From an uncultured Alphaproteobacteria bacterium (GTDB lineage Bacteria > Pseudomonadota > Alphaproteobacteria > Caulobacterales > Caulobacteraceae): a stretch of 64,000 nt of DNA. The stretch spans positions 1-64,000 of the forward strand of contig CAIVVM010000034.1 of NCBI GenBank assembly GCA_903909375.1. The letters are read 5' to 3'. The position numbers were made by a program, and so were the translations under genes. The notes beneath the pieces are model-generated. The model worked only from the letters and a program-made list of their open reading frames with translations, had not been told where the DNA came from and made no database searches. This document shows, in pieces, positions 48,021 through 57,439 of this stretch. Each line of letters starts with the position of its first letter. The first letter of the stretch is position 1.

Positions 48021-48602
48021 ATGTCAGGATCGAACACGATCTTCACCCGTCAGCACGATGTGGACCTTTGCCGCCTTGCGGCGAATGGCGAACGCCGCGC
48101 GTTTGGCGAACTGGTGCGGCGCCACGGATCAGGGGTCCGGCAGTTGATACGACGGATGGGCGCCCAGGCGTCTGAAGCAGACGACGTTGCCCAGGATGCC
48201 TTTCTCGCCGCATTCGAGCGGATCACGGAGTTCCGCGGGGAGGGGACGTTTGCCGGCTGGGTCAAGCGGATTGCCGCACGCCAGTATCTGCGTCGACTTC
48301 AGCGCGACAAGCGGCTGGCGGCCTATGCCCAGGACGCTGTCGGGGATGAGAGTCACGGCGGATCCGCAGAGGCCGACGGCCGGATCGACCTTGATGAAGG
48401 CCTCAAGACCCTTTCGCCGACGGAGCGGCTGTGCGTGTCCATGTGCTACGGCGCTGGTCTTTCCCACGCCGAAGCTGCCGATGCCTTGAATTTGCCGCTT
48501 GGGACGGTCAAATCACATGTCAAACGTGGTCTGGAGAAACTCAGAACGCGACTGGCGCCGCCCGACGGTGTCGCTCTGGACGGGAGGCGGGAGAATGGCT
48601 GA
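48021..48602 (+). CDS. ECF-type RNA polymerase sigma factor
   Basis: A 193-residue sigma factor. Region 2 (about 20-95) has FGELVRRHGSGVRQLIRRMG and ASEADDVAQDAFLAAFERI. Region 4 (about 130-180) has LSPTERLCVSMCYGAGLSH then a helix-turn-helix ending GTVKSHVKRGLEKLR. The stop overlaps the next gene by 8 bases, so the two are coupled, as with sigma/anti-sigma pairs. The regulon is unknown. Confidence 0.92.
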   Translation: MSGSNTIFTRQHDVDLCRLAANGERRAFGELVRRHGSGVRQLIRRMGAQASEADDVAQDAFLAAFERITEFRGEGTFAGWVKRIAARQYLRRLQRDKRLAAYAQDAVGDESHGGSAEADGRIDLDEGLKTLSPTERLCVSMCYGAGLSHAEAADALNLPLGTVKSHVKRGLEKLRTRLAPPDGVALDGRRENG

Positions 48603-48969
48603 GTTCGATTTCGAGCGTCGTCTCGAACGACTCTTCTCCGAAGCTCCGGATTTCGCGGACGCTCAGGCATTCGCCGAGCGGATTGAGCGCCGTCTTGATC
48701 GCGGCTGGACAGCGCGGCGCTGGCTGATTGGCGCGGCCGGTCTCGCCGGCGGCCTGATCGGAGCCAGTCAGTTGATGCTGTTCAACGTTTTCCAGCGCGT
48801 CGAGAGCGCCGAACAGTCGGCGCGAGCTCTATCGCTCGGTCTCGCGCGCGCCACCCCGTCTTCGGATATGCTGTCGGTGCTTTCAGGCGGATATGGCGCA
48901 TGGATTGCAGGCGGTCTGGCGGTCGTGGCTATGGGCTTCGCCGTATCCAGGGTCATCGAGGAAATCTGA
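48595..48969 (+). CDS. Putative membrane anti-sigma partner of the ECF sigma factor
   Basis: A 124-residue protein with a charged N-terminal domain (residues 1-40, [18 protein letters not shown]...), one helix at about 43-65 and another at about 96-118. It is translationally coupled to the ECF sigma gene. It lacks the HxxxCxxC zinc motif of ZAS anti-sigma factors and I recognise no named family. Position and topology suggest an anti-sigma or sensor role by inference. ATG 48595 follows GGGAGGCGGGAGA. Confidence 0.65.
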   Translation: MAEFDFERRLERLFSEAPDFADAQAFAERIERRLDRGWTARRWLIGAAGLAGGLIGASQLMLFNVFQRVESAEQSARALSLGLARATPSSDMLSVLSGGYGAWIAGGLAVVAMGFAVSRVIEEI

Positions 48970-48971
48970 TC

Positions 48972-49805
48972 GTGTCCAGCCAACGTCCGTCACCGGTCCG
49001 GCGTATCGCCGCTCCGGACATCTCGGCGCGCAAGGGCGGCGTGCCGATCGTATGTCTGACCGCCTACAGCGCACCCATGGCCGAGCTGCTGGACGAGCAC
49101 TGTGACCTGCTGCTGGTGGGGGATAGCCTCGGCATGGTTGTCCATGGCTTGCCGAACACCATCGGTGTGACGCTTGAGATGATGATCCTTCATGGTCAGG
49201 CCGTCATGCGGGGTTCGAGCCGCGCGATGGTGGTCGTCGACATGCCCTTCGGGTCCTACGAAGGCGCGCCCGAGTCCGCCTATGACAATGCCGCCCGTGT
49301 CATGAAGGAAACCGGGGCCGGCGCGGTCAAGGTCGAGGCTGGCGCTGCCGTTGTGGACACCATCGCCTACCTGGTGGAGCGCGGTATCCCGGTGATGGGT
49401 CATGTGGGCCTGCGCCCGCAGGCCGTCATGACGGACGGTGGATTTCGCGCCAAGGGTCGGTGCCAGTCAGAGCGCGAGAGCATACTTTTGACGGCCCGGG
49501 CGACGGCGGACGCGGGCGCCTTCGCCATCGTGGTGGAAGGTGTGGCCGAACAGCTTGCGCGTGACATCACCGAGGCTGTGGCCGTGCCCACAATCGGCAT
49601 CGGAGCTTCGGTGGGTTGTGATGGGCAAATCCTGGTGACCGACGATATGCTGGGCATGTTCGATTGGACGCCCCGTTTTGTTCGCCGCTACGCCGATCTG
49701 CGCGGCGAGATTGATCGCGCGGCGGCGACATTCAGCGAGGATGTACGTCGGCGCCGCTTCCCCGGAACCGCAGAGATATACTTCGCCAAGGCCGGTCAGG
49801 CTTGA
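48972..49805 (+). CDS. panB: 3-methyl-2-oxobutanoate hydroxymethyltransferase
   Basis: A 277-residue TIM-barrel enzyme making ketopantoate from 2-oxoisovalerate and methylene-THF in pantothenate synthesis. Magnesium and substrate residues lie in [26 protein letters not shown] and the lysine of GAVKVEAG; the general base Glu is in FAIVVEGV. The start is GTG 48972 with GAGGAAA about 9 bases upstream. panC is not in the window. Confidence 0.96.
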   Translation: MSSQRPSPVRRIAAPDISARKGGVPIVCLTAYSAPMAELLDEHCDLLLVGDSLGMVVHGLPNTIGVTLEMMILHGQAVMRGSSRAMVVVDMPFGSYEGAPESAYDNAARVMKETGAGAVKVEAGAAVVDTIAYLVERGIPVMGHVGLRPQAVMTDGGFRAKGRCQSERESILLTARATADAGAFAIVVEGVAEQLARDITEAVAVPTIGIGASVGCDGQILVTDDMLGMFDWTPRFVRRYADLRGEIDRAAATFSEDVRRRRFPGTAEIYFAKAGQA

Positions 49806-49872
49806 GGCGGGCGGCTGACCGCTATAGGTTCCGCGCCTCGTTCAGAGACAGACGTCTGCGGAGCCCCCTTAA

Positions 49873-50640
49873 GTGACGGATCTATTCGAAGAGGTCGAGG
49901 AGCAGCTACGCACCGACCGCTACAAGCAGTTCGCCCGCAAGGTGATGCCGTGGTTCATCGGCGGCGCAGCTGCGCTGGTGGTCGCGACCCTGGGCTACTG
50001 GGGCTACGACACCTACCGCACCGGGCAGGTCAGCAAGGCGGCCGATCAGTATGCGGCGGCTATCGATGCGTTTACCGCCAACGACCGTGAAAAAGCCCGC
50101 CAGCTCTGGACTGAAGTCTCCAAGGCGCAGTCCGGCGCGTACAAATCCCTCTCGCTGATGCATCTGGCGGCTTACGCGGTCGAGCAGAAGAAGACCGACG
50201 AGGCCGTCAGGCTCTACGACGAGGCCGCCAAGGCCGCGACGGATCCGCTGGTTGGCGATGCGGCCCGCCTCAAATCCGCCTTCGCCGTGCTCGACACGGC
50301 GTCGCTCAAGGATATGGAGGCGCGCTTGAAGCCGCTGATGGAAGAGGGCCACCCCTATCGGGTCCAGGCCAGGGAGGCTCTGGCGTTCGCAAAACTCAAT
50401 GCGGGTGATCTGGCCGGTGCGCGGGGCGATTTTGTCGTCCTTTCACAGCTGCTTGATGCGCCCCAGGGCGCCCAGGCGCGCGCACAGGCGGCCATCGGCC
50501 TTATCGACTCAGGTTCGGCCAAGGCCGTTCCGGCTGTTGTGAAGGCGGCGGCGATCCTGCCACCGCCGGGCCTGATGGATCCGTCGGCTCTGCTCGGCGC
50601 CGTTCCGCAGTCCGGCCAGCCGCAGTCCGCGCCGCAATGA
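49873..50640 (+). CDS. YfgM-like membrane-anchored TPR protein
   Basis: A 255-residue protein with one N-terminal membrane helix (about 24-45) and a periplasmic TPR_21 domain (about 50-225), ending in a Pro/Gln-rich tail. YfgM-type proteins associate with the Sec translocon and periplasmic chaperones. GTG start with GGAG 9 bases upstream. It overlaps bamB by ATGA; yfgM-bamB-der is a widely conserved order, linking it to envelope protein export. Confidence 0.85.
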   Translation: MTDLFEEVEEQLRTDRYKQFARKVMPWFIGGAAALVVATLGYWGYDTYRTGQVSKAADQYAAAIDAFTANDREKARQLWTEVSKAQSGAYKSLSLMHLAAYAVEQKKTDEAVRLYDEAAKAATDPLVGDAARLKSAFAVLDTASLKDMEARLKPLMEEGHPYRVQAREALAFAKLNAGDLAGARGDFVVLSQLLDAPQGAQARAQAAIGLIDSGSAKAVPAVVKAAAILPPPGLMDPSALLGAVPQSGQPQSAPQ

Positions 50641-52025
50641 TGAACCGCACGACATTCCTCGCTGCCTTGCTGGTCGCGGCCCTTGGTGTGAGCAGTTGCG
50701 CCACCGTCAATCGCCTGAACCCCTTCGACAAGAATGATGATGGTCCCGCGGAACTGGCCGGCGAAGGCCAGCGTATCTCGATCATTCCGCCAGATCAGAT
50801 TCTCGAGGCGGCGCCCGCTCTGAAGGGCGTCGACTTTGCCTTGCCTCCGGTCGAGAAGCTCGCTGCCTGGCCCGTTCCGGGAGGGACAGTCGAGCAGGTC
50901 ATTGGCAATGTCGATGCGGCCCCGGACCTTTCGGTCGCATGGCGCAAGAGCTTCGGCCTTGGAACCAAGCGTGGCCGCTATGTCACCGCGCCGCCGGTGG
51001 GGGCTGACGGCAAGATATTCCTGATGGATGCTGAGGGCCGGGTCGCCGCCATGGATGCCCGCAGCGGCGCCCAGCTATGGCGGACATCGACCAACCCGGG
51101 CGACAACAAGCGTGATCGCCTCGGTTTCGGCGGCGGTGTCGCTTACGCCGATGGAAAGCTCTACGTCTCCTCAGGCTATCGTGAAGTGCTGCAGATGGAC
51201 GCCCAATCCGGCGCCATTGGCTGGCGCACTCGCACAAGCGAAGCCATTCACGGGGCGCCGACGATTTCTGGCGGCCGGGTGTTTGCGGTAGCGATCGACA
51301 ACACGCTACACAGCTTTGACATGGCCACAGGTGCGCCAGGCTGGACCTATCAGGCGCTGTCTGAATCTGCACGGATCCTTTCAGCGTCCAGCCCTGCGAT
51401 ATCGGGCGACACGATTGTAGCTGCCTTCGGATCGGGCGAACTAGTGGCCTTGCGCACCGCCAACGGCAACGATCTCTGGACCGAGGCGCTGTCTCGCGCC
51501 AGCCGCACAAGCGCCTTGTCGGAGATCCGCGACATCCCGGGTCGTCCCGCGATCTATCAGGGCGATGTCTTTGCGGTCAGTCATTCCGGTGTTTTCTCCG
51601 CGACAGACCTGCGTACTGGTCAGGCCCGATGGAGCCTGCCGGTAGTGGGAATCACTGCCCCGGTTCCTGCCGGCGACGTTGTCTATGTGGTGTCCAAGAC
51701 CGGCGAGGTGATTTGCGCCTCGCGTGAGAACGGACAGATCTTCTGGATGCGCGACCTCAACGAAGGTTTCGACACCAAGAAGAAGGGCGGCATCTTCGGG
51801 ATCGGTGGCAAGGCAAAAACGCGGCCCATCTGGTCCGGCCCGCTTCTGGCCAATGACCGCTTGCTGATCATCGGGCAAACCGGCGAACTCGTGGCGCTCA
51901 ACGCCAAAACTGGCGAGATCACCAAGCGTGTGGATATCAAGGGATCGTCGATTACCTCGCCCATCGCGATGGGCGATACGGTCTATGTTGTGACCCAGGA
52001 GGCGGATCTGATCGCTATCCGCTGA
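50637..52025 (+). CDS. bamB: Outer membrane assembly lipoprotein BamB
   Basis: A 462-residue PQQ-type beta-propeller lipoprotein of the BAM complex, which inserts beta-barrel proteins. The lipoprotein signal ends VSSC with Cys21. Blades with repeated G-x-L/I-x-A-x-D/N and W motifs follow (AMDARSGAQLWRTS, QMDAQSGAIGWRT, SFDMATGAPGWTY). It is longer than E. coli BamB (392), with an extra N-terminal linker of about 70 residues. der follows 21 bases later. Confidence 0.93.
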   Translation: MMNRTTFLAALLVAALGVSSCATVNRLNPFDKNDDGPAELAGEGQRISIIPPDQILEAAPALKGVDFALPPVEKLAAWPVPGGTVEQVIGNVDAAPDLSVAWRKSFGLGTKRGRYVTAPPVGADGKIFLMDAEGRVAAMDARSGAQLWRTSTNPGDNKRDRLGFGGGVAYADGKLYVSSGYREVLQMDAQSGAIGWRTRTSEAIHGAPTISGGRVFAVAIDNTLHSFDMATGAPGWTYQALSESARILSASSPAISGDTIVAAFGSGELVALRTANGNDLWTEALSRASRTSALSEIRDIPGRPAIYQGDVFAVSHSGVFSATDLRTGQARWSLPVVGITAPVPAGDVVYVVSKTGEVICASRENGQIFWMRDLNEGFDTKKKGGIFGIGGKAKTRPIWSGPLLANDRLLIIGQTGELVALNAKTGEITKRVDIKGSSITSPIAMGDTVYVVTQEADLIAIR

Positions 52026-52046
52026 TCAGTCCGCTACACTGCCGCC

Positions 52047-53645
52047 ATGGCGCTCAAGATCGCGATTGTCGGGCGACCGAATGTCGGAAAGTCCACGCTG
52101 TTCAACCGTTTGGCCGGGCGCAAGCTCGCGATCGTTGACGACCAGCCGGGCGTGACCCGCGACCGTCGCTTCGGGACCGGTCGTCTCGGCGACCTGGATC
52201 TTGAGCTGATCGACACCGCCGGGTTCGAGGATGTCACCGACGAGAGCCTTGAAGCCCGGATGCGCGCGCAGACCGAGCTGGCGGTTGATGAAGCCGACGT
52301 ATCGTTCTTCGTCATCGATGCCCGCGAAGGTGTGACCCCCGGCGACGAGATCTTCGCCGACGTGCTGCGCCGCAAGGGCAAGCCGGTACTCCTGCTGGCC
52401 AACAAGTCCGAGAGCAAGGCGTCGGACTCCGGCGTGCTGGATGGCTACAAGCTGGGTCTGGGCGAACCGATCCCGATCTCTGCCGAGCATGGCGAGGGGA
52501 TGGCCGACCTCTATGGCGCCGTCGTTGGTCTGACGCTCGATCTGGAAGAAGATGCCGATGAACTGTCGGGTGACGACAAACCCGTCAGCATCGCCATCGT
52601 CGGACGCCCGAACGCCGGGAAATCGACCCTGGTCAACCGCCTGATTGGCGAGGACCGGCTGCTGACCGGCCCGGAGGCCGGCATCACCCGCGATGCGATC
52701 CCCGTGGACTGGACCTGGGATGATCGCGCGATCCGGCTGGTGGACACGGCGGGCCTGCGACGCAAGGCGAAGGTGCAGGCTAATCTCGAGAAGCTGTCGA
52801 CCCACGATTCCATCCGGGCGATTACCTTTGCCGAGGTGGTTTTGCTGGTGATGGACGCCACCCACCCGTTCGAGACCCAGGACTTGCAGATCGCCGATCT
52901 GGTGGAGCGTGAGGGCCGGGCGCTGGTCTTCGTGCTGGCCAAGTGGGACCTCGTCGAGGATCCGCAGACCAAGCTCGCCGAGTTGATCGACGAGGCCCAG
53001 CGGCAACTGCCCCAGGTCAAGGGTGCGCCCATCATCGCTCTGTCGGCGGAGACCGGTCGGGGCCTGGACCGGCTGATGCCGGCTGTCTTCAAGGCCCACG
53101 GCGACTGGTCCACCAAGGTCAAGACCCGTGATCTCAACGACTGGCTGAAGATGGCGGTCGAGCGCCATCCCCCTCCCGCGGTCGGCGGACGCAGGGTGAA
53201 GCCCAAATACATGGCTCAGACCAAGGCGCGACCACCGACCTTTGTGCTGTTCGCCAGCCGCGCGGACCAACTGCCGGATCACTACCGTCGCTATCTGGTG
53301 AACTCAATTCGCGAGAGTTTCGACCTGCCGGGCGTGCCGATCCGTCTGACCGTGAAGTCAAACAAGAACCCCTTCGCCGAGGGCGAGGAGAAAAGCGGGA
53401 CAGGCCTGACGCGTGCGCGGCCTTCGGAGGCCAAGACGGGGCTTGCGGCGAAAACCCGACGTGCCGCCGCCGACCGCGCCAAGGAGGGGGCCGAGGGCAA
53501 GCCGAAGCTGTTCGGCAAGGCCAAGCCACAGGGTCCAAAGGCCAAACCCGGTAATCCGCGCGGCCGTGCTGCGAAGCTGATCCGGCCCGGCGTCAAGCCG
53601 AAGCGAGCGTCCCGGCCGTCTTCCAGTCCGAAAAGACCACGCTAG
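52047..53645 (+). CDS. der: Ribosome assembly GTPase Der (EngA)
   Basis: A 532-residue tandem GTPase for 50S assembly. G1 motifs are GRPNVGKST (8-16) and GRPNAGKST (about 185-193), each followed by DTAG, NKS/KWD and SAE/SAET motifs, then the KH-like domain ending [15 protein letters not shown]. About 65 further residues form a Lys/Arg/Ala/Pro-rich tail, longer than in most homologues. The last 53 bases overlap the convergent SDR gene. Confidence 0.95.
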   Translation: MALKIAIVGRPNVGKSTLFNRLAGRKLAIVDDQPGVTRDRRFGTGRLGDLDLELIDTAGFEDVTDESLEARMRAQTELAVDEADVSFFVIDAREGVTPGDEIFADVLRRKGKPVLLLANKSESKASDSGVLDGYKLGLGEPIPISAEHGEGMADLYGAVVGLTLDLEEDADELSGDDKPVSIAIVGRPNAGKSTLVNRLIGEDRLLTGPEAGITRDAIPVDWTWDDRAIRLVDTAGLRRKAKVQANLEKLSTHDSIRAITFAEVVLLVMDATHPFETQDLQIADLVEREGRALVFVLAKWDLVEDPQTKLAELIDEAQRQLPQVKGAPIIALSAETGRGLDRLMPAVFKAHGDWSTKVKTRDLNDWLKMAVERHPPPAVGGRRVKPKYMAQTKARPPTFVLFASRADQLPDHYRRYLVNSIRESFDLPGVPIRLTVKSNKNPFAEGEEKSGTGLTRARPSEAKTGLAAKTRRAAADRAKEGAEGKPKLFGKAKPQGPKAKPGNPRGRAAKLIRPGVKPKRASRPSSSPKRPR

Positions 53646-54339
53646 ATTTCGGCAGACCCAGGTCGGCCTGGGCCAGTTCCACGATCAGCGGGCCGATCTC
53701 GGAGGGATCGGGCAAGGTCTCGGGATCTTCACCTGGCATCGCCTCGGCGCGCATACGGGTGCGCATGACGGACGGGTCAAGCAGCACGGCGCGGACGTTC
53801 GTCTGCTCCAGTTCGTCTGCCCAGGTTCGCACAAGATGCTCCAGACCGGCCTTGGTGACGCCGTAGGGGCCCCAGAAGGCCTTGGGCCGGATAGCGCGAC
53901 CGCTGGTGAGGAATATCGCCCGGGGGTGCTCAGAGGCTCGCAGAAGGGGCTCCATGCTGCGGATCAGGCGATAGGAGGCGCTTAGGTTGACTGCGACCAC
54001 GCGGTCCCAGTGTTGCGGCTCGATATGGCCTACCGGTGTCATCGGTCCAAGGATCGCGGCGGCATGAACCAGGATGTCCAGTCGTCCGAAGCGCTGGTGG
54101 ATCGCCATACCCAGCTGGTCAAGGCCGTCGCCCTCGGCGATGTCCATGGGGACAAGAGTGGCTGGCGCGCCTGTCAGGGCGCGAATCTCATCGTCGAGGG
54201 CCTCCAGAGCGCCCGGCGTTCTGGCGACAGCGACGACATGAGCGCCTGCGGCGGCCAGGGCCAGGGCGGCGGCGCGGCCGATGCCTCGGCTGGCGCCAGT
54301 GACAAGTGCTATGCGGTCGGAAAGAGGCAGGTCAGACAT
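53593..54339 (-). CDS. SDR-family oxidoreductase
   Basis: A 248-residue short-chain dehydrogenase/reductase. The cofactor motif GASRGIG (15-21) and [12 protein letters not shown] suggest NADP preference. The catalytic Tyr-Lys pair is in [10 protein letters not shown] with Ser in FLTSGRAI. It is last in a minus-strand run radA-cvpA-purF-BASS-SDR, an order in which an SDR beside purF is common in alphaproteobacteria. Substrate unknown. Its 3' end overlaps der. Confidence 0.88.
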   Translation of the reverse strand: MSDLPLSDRIALVTGASRGIGRAAALALAAAGAHVVAVARTPGALEALDDEIRALTGAPATLVPMDIAEGDGLDQLGMAIHQRFGRLDILVHAAAILGPMTPVGHIEPQHWDRVVAVNLSASYRLIRSMEPLLRASEHPRAIFLTSGRAIRPKAFWGPYGVTKAGLEHLVRTWADELEQTNVRAVLLDPSVMRTRMRAEAMPGEDPETLPDPSEIGPLIVELAQADLGLPKSSVVFSDWKTAGTLASA

Positions 54340-54350
54340 GGACCGGGGTC

Positions 54351-55346
54351 TTAGCCGCTATCTGCGTGCGTGTCAGCGCGTGCGGCGTACCGTTGAGCGA
54401 TCGCTGCACAGGCCATCAGTTGAACCTGGTGAAAGATCATCAGCGGGATCAGAGCGACACCGGCGACGGCTGGAGAGAACAGGGCTGCAGCCATCGGCGC
54501 CCCGCTGGCCAGGGATTTCTTGGACCCGCAGAACACGATGGCGATTTCATCGGCCTTGTTGAAGCCGAGCGCCCGGGCAAGGCCTGCCGTCGTCACCAGC
54601 AGTACGCCCAGCAGGATGACGCTCAGCAGAACCATCCGGCCTATGTCGAGGCCATCCAGTCGCGTCCATACGCCCTCGACCACCGCGCCGGAGAAGGCCC
54701 CGTAGACGACCAGCAGTATTGAGCCTCGGTCCACCTTCGACAGAACCTTTGATTGCGCCGCCACCCAGGCGCCGATTTGGGGGCGCAGGAGCTGTCCCGC
54801 AACGAAGGGGGCCAGCAGTTGCAGGACGATGGCCCCCACCGAAGCGCCGCTTACGCCGCCCTGAGCGTGAAGCAGCATCGTCACCAGCAATGGCGTCAGG
54901 AACACCCCCAGCAGGTTCGAGGCCGAGGCCGCGGCCACGGCCGCCGGCACATTACCCCGGGCGATTCCGACGAAGGCGATAGAACTCTGGATCGTCGAGG
55001 GCAGGCACCCGAGGAACACAATCCCGGCGGCCAGCGGGGCCGGTGTGATCCAGCCGGGCAGGGCGACCAGGCCAAGACAGAGCAAGGGAAACAGACCAAA
55101 GGTCGAGCCCAACACCAGCAAATGTAGCCGCCAGTGGGTCAGACCGCCGATCACCGCCTCGCGGGATAGACGCGCGCCGTGCAGGAAAAACACCAGGGCG
55201 ATCGCGGCCTTGGTGAACCATCCGAAGCCCGTCGCGAACTCACCGCGCGCCGGAAGCACCGAGGCCAGCACGGCCACGGCCAGGATGAGAACGAGATACC
55301 AGTCCAGCTTCAGGCGGGCGAACCACCCTGGCGGCGCTCCGATCAC
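54351..55346 (-). CDS. BASS (bile acid:sodium symporter) family transporter
   Basis: A 331-residue membrane protein with about ten helices of the SBF-like (DUF4137) branch. Telling segments are FFLHGARLSREAVIGG, LGCLPSTIQSSIAFVGIARGN and FCGSKKSLASGAP, the last two being the crossover regions that bind sodium and substrate. I chose GTG 55346, which overlaps the purF stop as GTGA; a longer frame up to 55496 would lie within purF. Substrate unknown, probably an organic acid. Confidence 0.88.
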   Translation of the reverse strand: MIGAPPGWFARLKLDWYLVLILAVAVLASVLPARGEFATGFGWFTKAAIALVFFLHGARLSREAVIGGLTHWRLHLLVLGSTFGLFPLLCLGLVALPGWITPAPLAAGIVFLGCLPSTIQSSIAFVGIARGNVPAAVAAASASNLLGVFLTPLLVTMLLHAQGGVSGASVGAIVLQLLAPFVAGQLLRPQIGAWVAAQSKVLSKVDRGSILLVVYGAFSGAVVEGVWTRLDGLDIGRMVLLSVILLGVLLVTTAGLARALGFNKADEIAIVFCGSKKSLASGAPMAAALFSPAVAGVALIPLMIFHQVQLMACAAIAQRYAARADTHADSG

Positions 55347-56830
55347 GCGTCGACCAGGAACGAGAGCTGTCGCTCGACCAGTTCGTTGCGACCTTCGGCA
55401 ATCTCGCGATCCAGCAAACGGGTGGGGTACTCGCCGGTGAAATAGTGGTCGGTGTACTGGGGATTTACAGGATCGCGCACCGCATCCATCGCCCAATAAA
55501 GCCCGTCGACCGACAGATAGCCCATCGAGTCTACGCCGAGAATCCGCGCGATCTCGTCAACGGAGTGGTTGGCCGCGAGCAACTTGTCGCGGTCGGGCAT
55601 GTCGATGCCGTAGTAATCCGGCCACATGATCGGCGGAGAGGCCGAGCGGAGGTGAACCTCCTTGGCGCCCGCCTCGCGCACCATCCGCACAACACGAACG
55701 GAATTCGTGCCGCGCACGATGGAATCGTCCACGAGCAGAACCCGCTTTCCAGCCAGTACGGCGCGGTTGGGTGAAAGCTTCATCCGAACACCCAGTTCGC
55801 GCTCACCCTGGGTGGGCTGAATGAAGGTGCGCCCGACATAGTGGTTACGGATGATGCCCATTTCAAACGGAACGCCCGCTTCCTGGGCGAAGCCGAGAGC
55901 CGCAGGCACGCCGCTGTCCGGCACCGGAACCACCACGTCGATGTCGGCAGGGCTTTCCTGGGCCAGTCGGCGGCCCATGCGCTTGCGGACGTTGTAGACC
56001 GAGCGACCGTTCACCACGGAATCCGGACGTGCAAAATAGACGTACTCAAAGATGCAGGGTCGTGCCCGCTGGGCGGGAAAGGGTTTGAAGCTTCGGACGC
56101 CAGTTTCGTCAATGACCACCATCTCGCCGTGCTCGATATCCCGCACGAACGTGGCGCCGACTAGATCGAGGGCGCAGGTTTCGGACGCGAGCACCGACTT
56201 GCCGTTCAGGTCGCCCAACACCAGCGGGCGAATACCCAGCGGGTCCCGAACGCCGACCAGTTTCTTGTTGGTGAGCGCCACCAGAGCATAGCCGCCCTCG
56301 ATCTGCTGCAGAGCCTCCGTGAAACGGTCGAGGAACTTGGCGCGACGCGATCGCGCGATCAGATGAAGGATGGCCTCTGAATCCGACGTCGACTGGAAAA
56401 TCGAACCTTCGGCGACAAGTTGCTCCCGCAAAGCGAGAAAGTTGGTGAGGTTGCCATTGTGGGCCAATGCGATGCCGCCCGCTTCAAGATCGGCGAACAT
56501 CGGCTGGACGTTTCGCAGGAAGCTGCCGCCGGCGGTTGAGTAGCGGGTATGGCCGATGGCATGATGACCGGGCAGGCGTTTGTTTAGGTCTCCGCCCCCG
56601 AAAGCATCCCCGACGTAGCCCATGTGGCGTTCCGTATGGAATCGCTGGCCATCGAAACAGGCGATGCCGCAGGCTTCCTGTCCGCGGTGCTGCAGGGCGT
56701 GCAGCCCGAGCGCGGTAATGCCGGACGCCTCGGCGACATCGAAAATGCCGAACACCCCGCACTCCAGGCGCGGCGTGTCATCGTCGGGGTCACGCTGCGG
56801 CTGGGCCCAATGGTCGTGGGACAGGGTCAT
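55343..56830 (-). CDS. purF: Amidophosphoribosyltransferase
   Basis: A 495-residue first enzyme of purine synthesis, making phosphoribosylamine from PRPP and glutamine. After a 23-residue leader, Cys24 (ECGVFGIFD) becomes the N-terminal nucleophile of the class II glutaminase. The PRTase motif is VLLVDDSIVRGTNS. C-terminal cysteines of the Fe-S-containing Bacillus type are not evident. The ATG overlaps the cvpA stop (ATGA). Confidence 0.97.
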   Translation of the reverse strand: MTLSHDHWAQPQRDPDDDTPRLECGVFGIFDVAEASGITALGLHALQHRGQEACGIACFDGQRFHTERHMGYVGDAFGGGDLNKRLPGHHAIGHTRYSTAGGSFLRNVQPMFADLEAGGIALAHNGNLTNFLALREQLVAEGSIFQSTSDSEAILHLIARSRRAKFLDRFTEALQQIEGGYALVALTNKKLVGVRDPLGIRPLVLGDLNGKSVLASETCALDLVGATFVRDIEHGEMVVIDETGVRSFKPFPAQRARPCIFEYVYFARPDSVVNGRSVYNVRKRMGRRLAQESPADIDVVVPVPDSGVPAALGFAQEAGVPFEMGIIRNHYVGRTFIQPTQGERELGVRMKLSPNRAVLAGKRVLLVDDSIVRGTNSVRVVRMVREAGAKEVHLRSASPPIMWPDYYGIDMPDRDKLLAANHSVDEIARILGVDSMGYLSVDGLYWAMDAVRDPVNPQYTDHYFTGEYPTRLLDREIAEGRNELVERQLSFLVDA

Positions 56831-57432
56831 CGTGAGCGCTCCGGGGGGGCGGCGACTGGGTTTGCTGGGGCCTCGTAGCCCTCTGTCGCGGTTCTGTCAC
56901 GCGACCCGTCGCGAACGGCGCGGTCAACGGCGGGTTTCATGCGACCGGCAAGGTCGAGACCCTTGGGAACGAGGCTCTCGATCAGGCGGCCCATGTTGCC
57001 TGCCACGGGCCAGGTCTGCGCACCGGTAATCCACTTGGGACGCAAGTCCGGCGGCGTCGCGGCGTTGAACATAAGATAGAGCGCGCCCAGCACCATAAGG
57101 CCCCGGCCGAGGCCGATCAGCAGACCAAGTGATCGGTCGAGGAAGCCCAGCATCTGTGTGCTCTGCACCTGCCGCGCGATGCCCGCGCCAATCAGGCGCA
57201 GAGCGATAAAGGCCGCAACGAAGACCGCCACCAGCGCGGCGGCGGTGCCAAGCCAGTCGGGGTCTATTACCTCCCGGGCCATCGGGCCGAAGGCTGGCAG
57301 ACCGAGAATTGCCAGAATCGCAGCGATCACCAGAGCGCCCAACGCGAAAACCTCGCGCACGGCGCCTCGCGAGAAACCGATGGCGGCCGAGACCGCCAAT
57401 AGCGCCAGGATGATGAAATCCAGCTGCGTCAA
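56827..57432 (-). CDS. cvpA: CvpA family membrane protein
   Basis: A 201-residue inner-membrane protein with four helices: about 4-22, 28-46, 64-84 and 104-124. The family includes colicin V production protein and is commonly located before purF. I chose TTG 57432, giving the usual short start (MTQLDFIILALL) 8 bases after the radA stop; an in-frame start at 57477 would overlap radA. The C-terminal tail is soluble and Arg/Pro-rich. Confidence 0.88.
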   Translation of the reverse strand: MTQLDFIILALLAVSAAIGFSRGAVREVFALGALVIAAILAILGLPAFGPMAREVIDPDWLGTAAALVAVFVAAFIALRLIGAGIARQVQSTQMLGFLDRSLGLLIGLGRGLMVLGALYLMFNAATPPDLRPKWITGAQTWPVAGNMGRLIESLVPKGLDLAGRMKPAVDRAVRDGSRDRTATEGYEAPANPVAAPPERSR

Positions 57433-57439
57433 TGGATGC

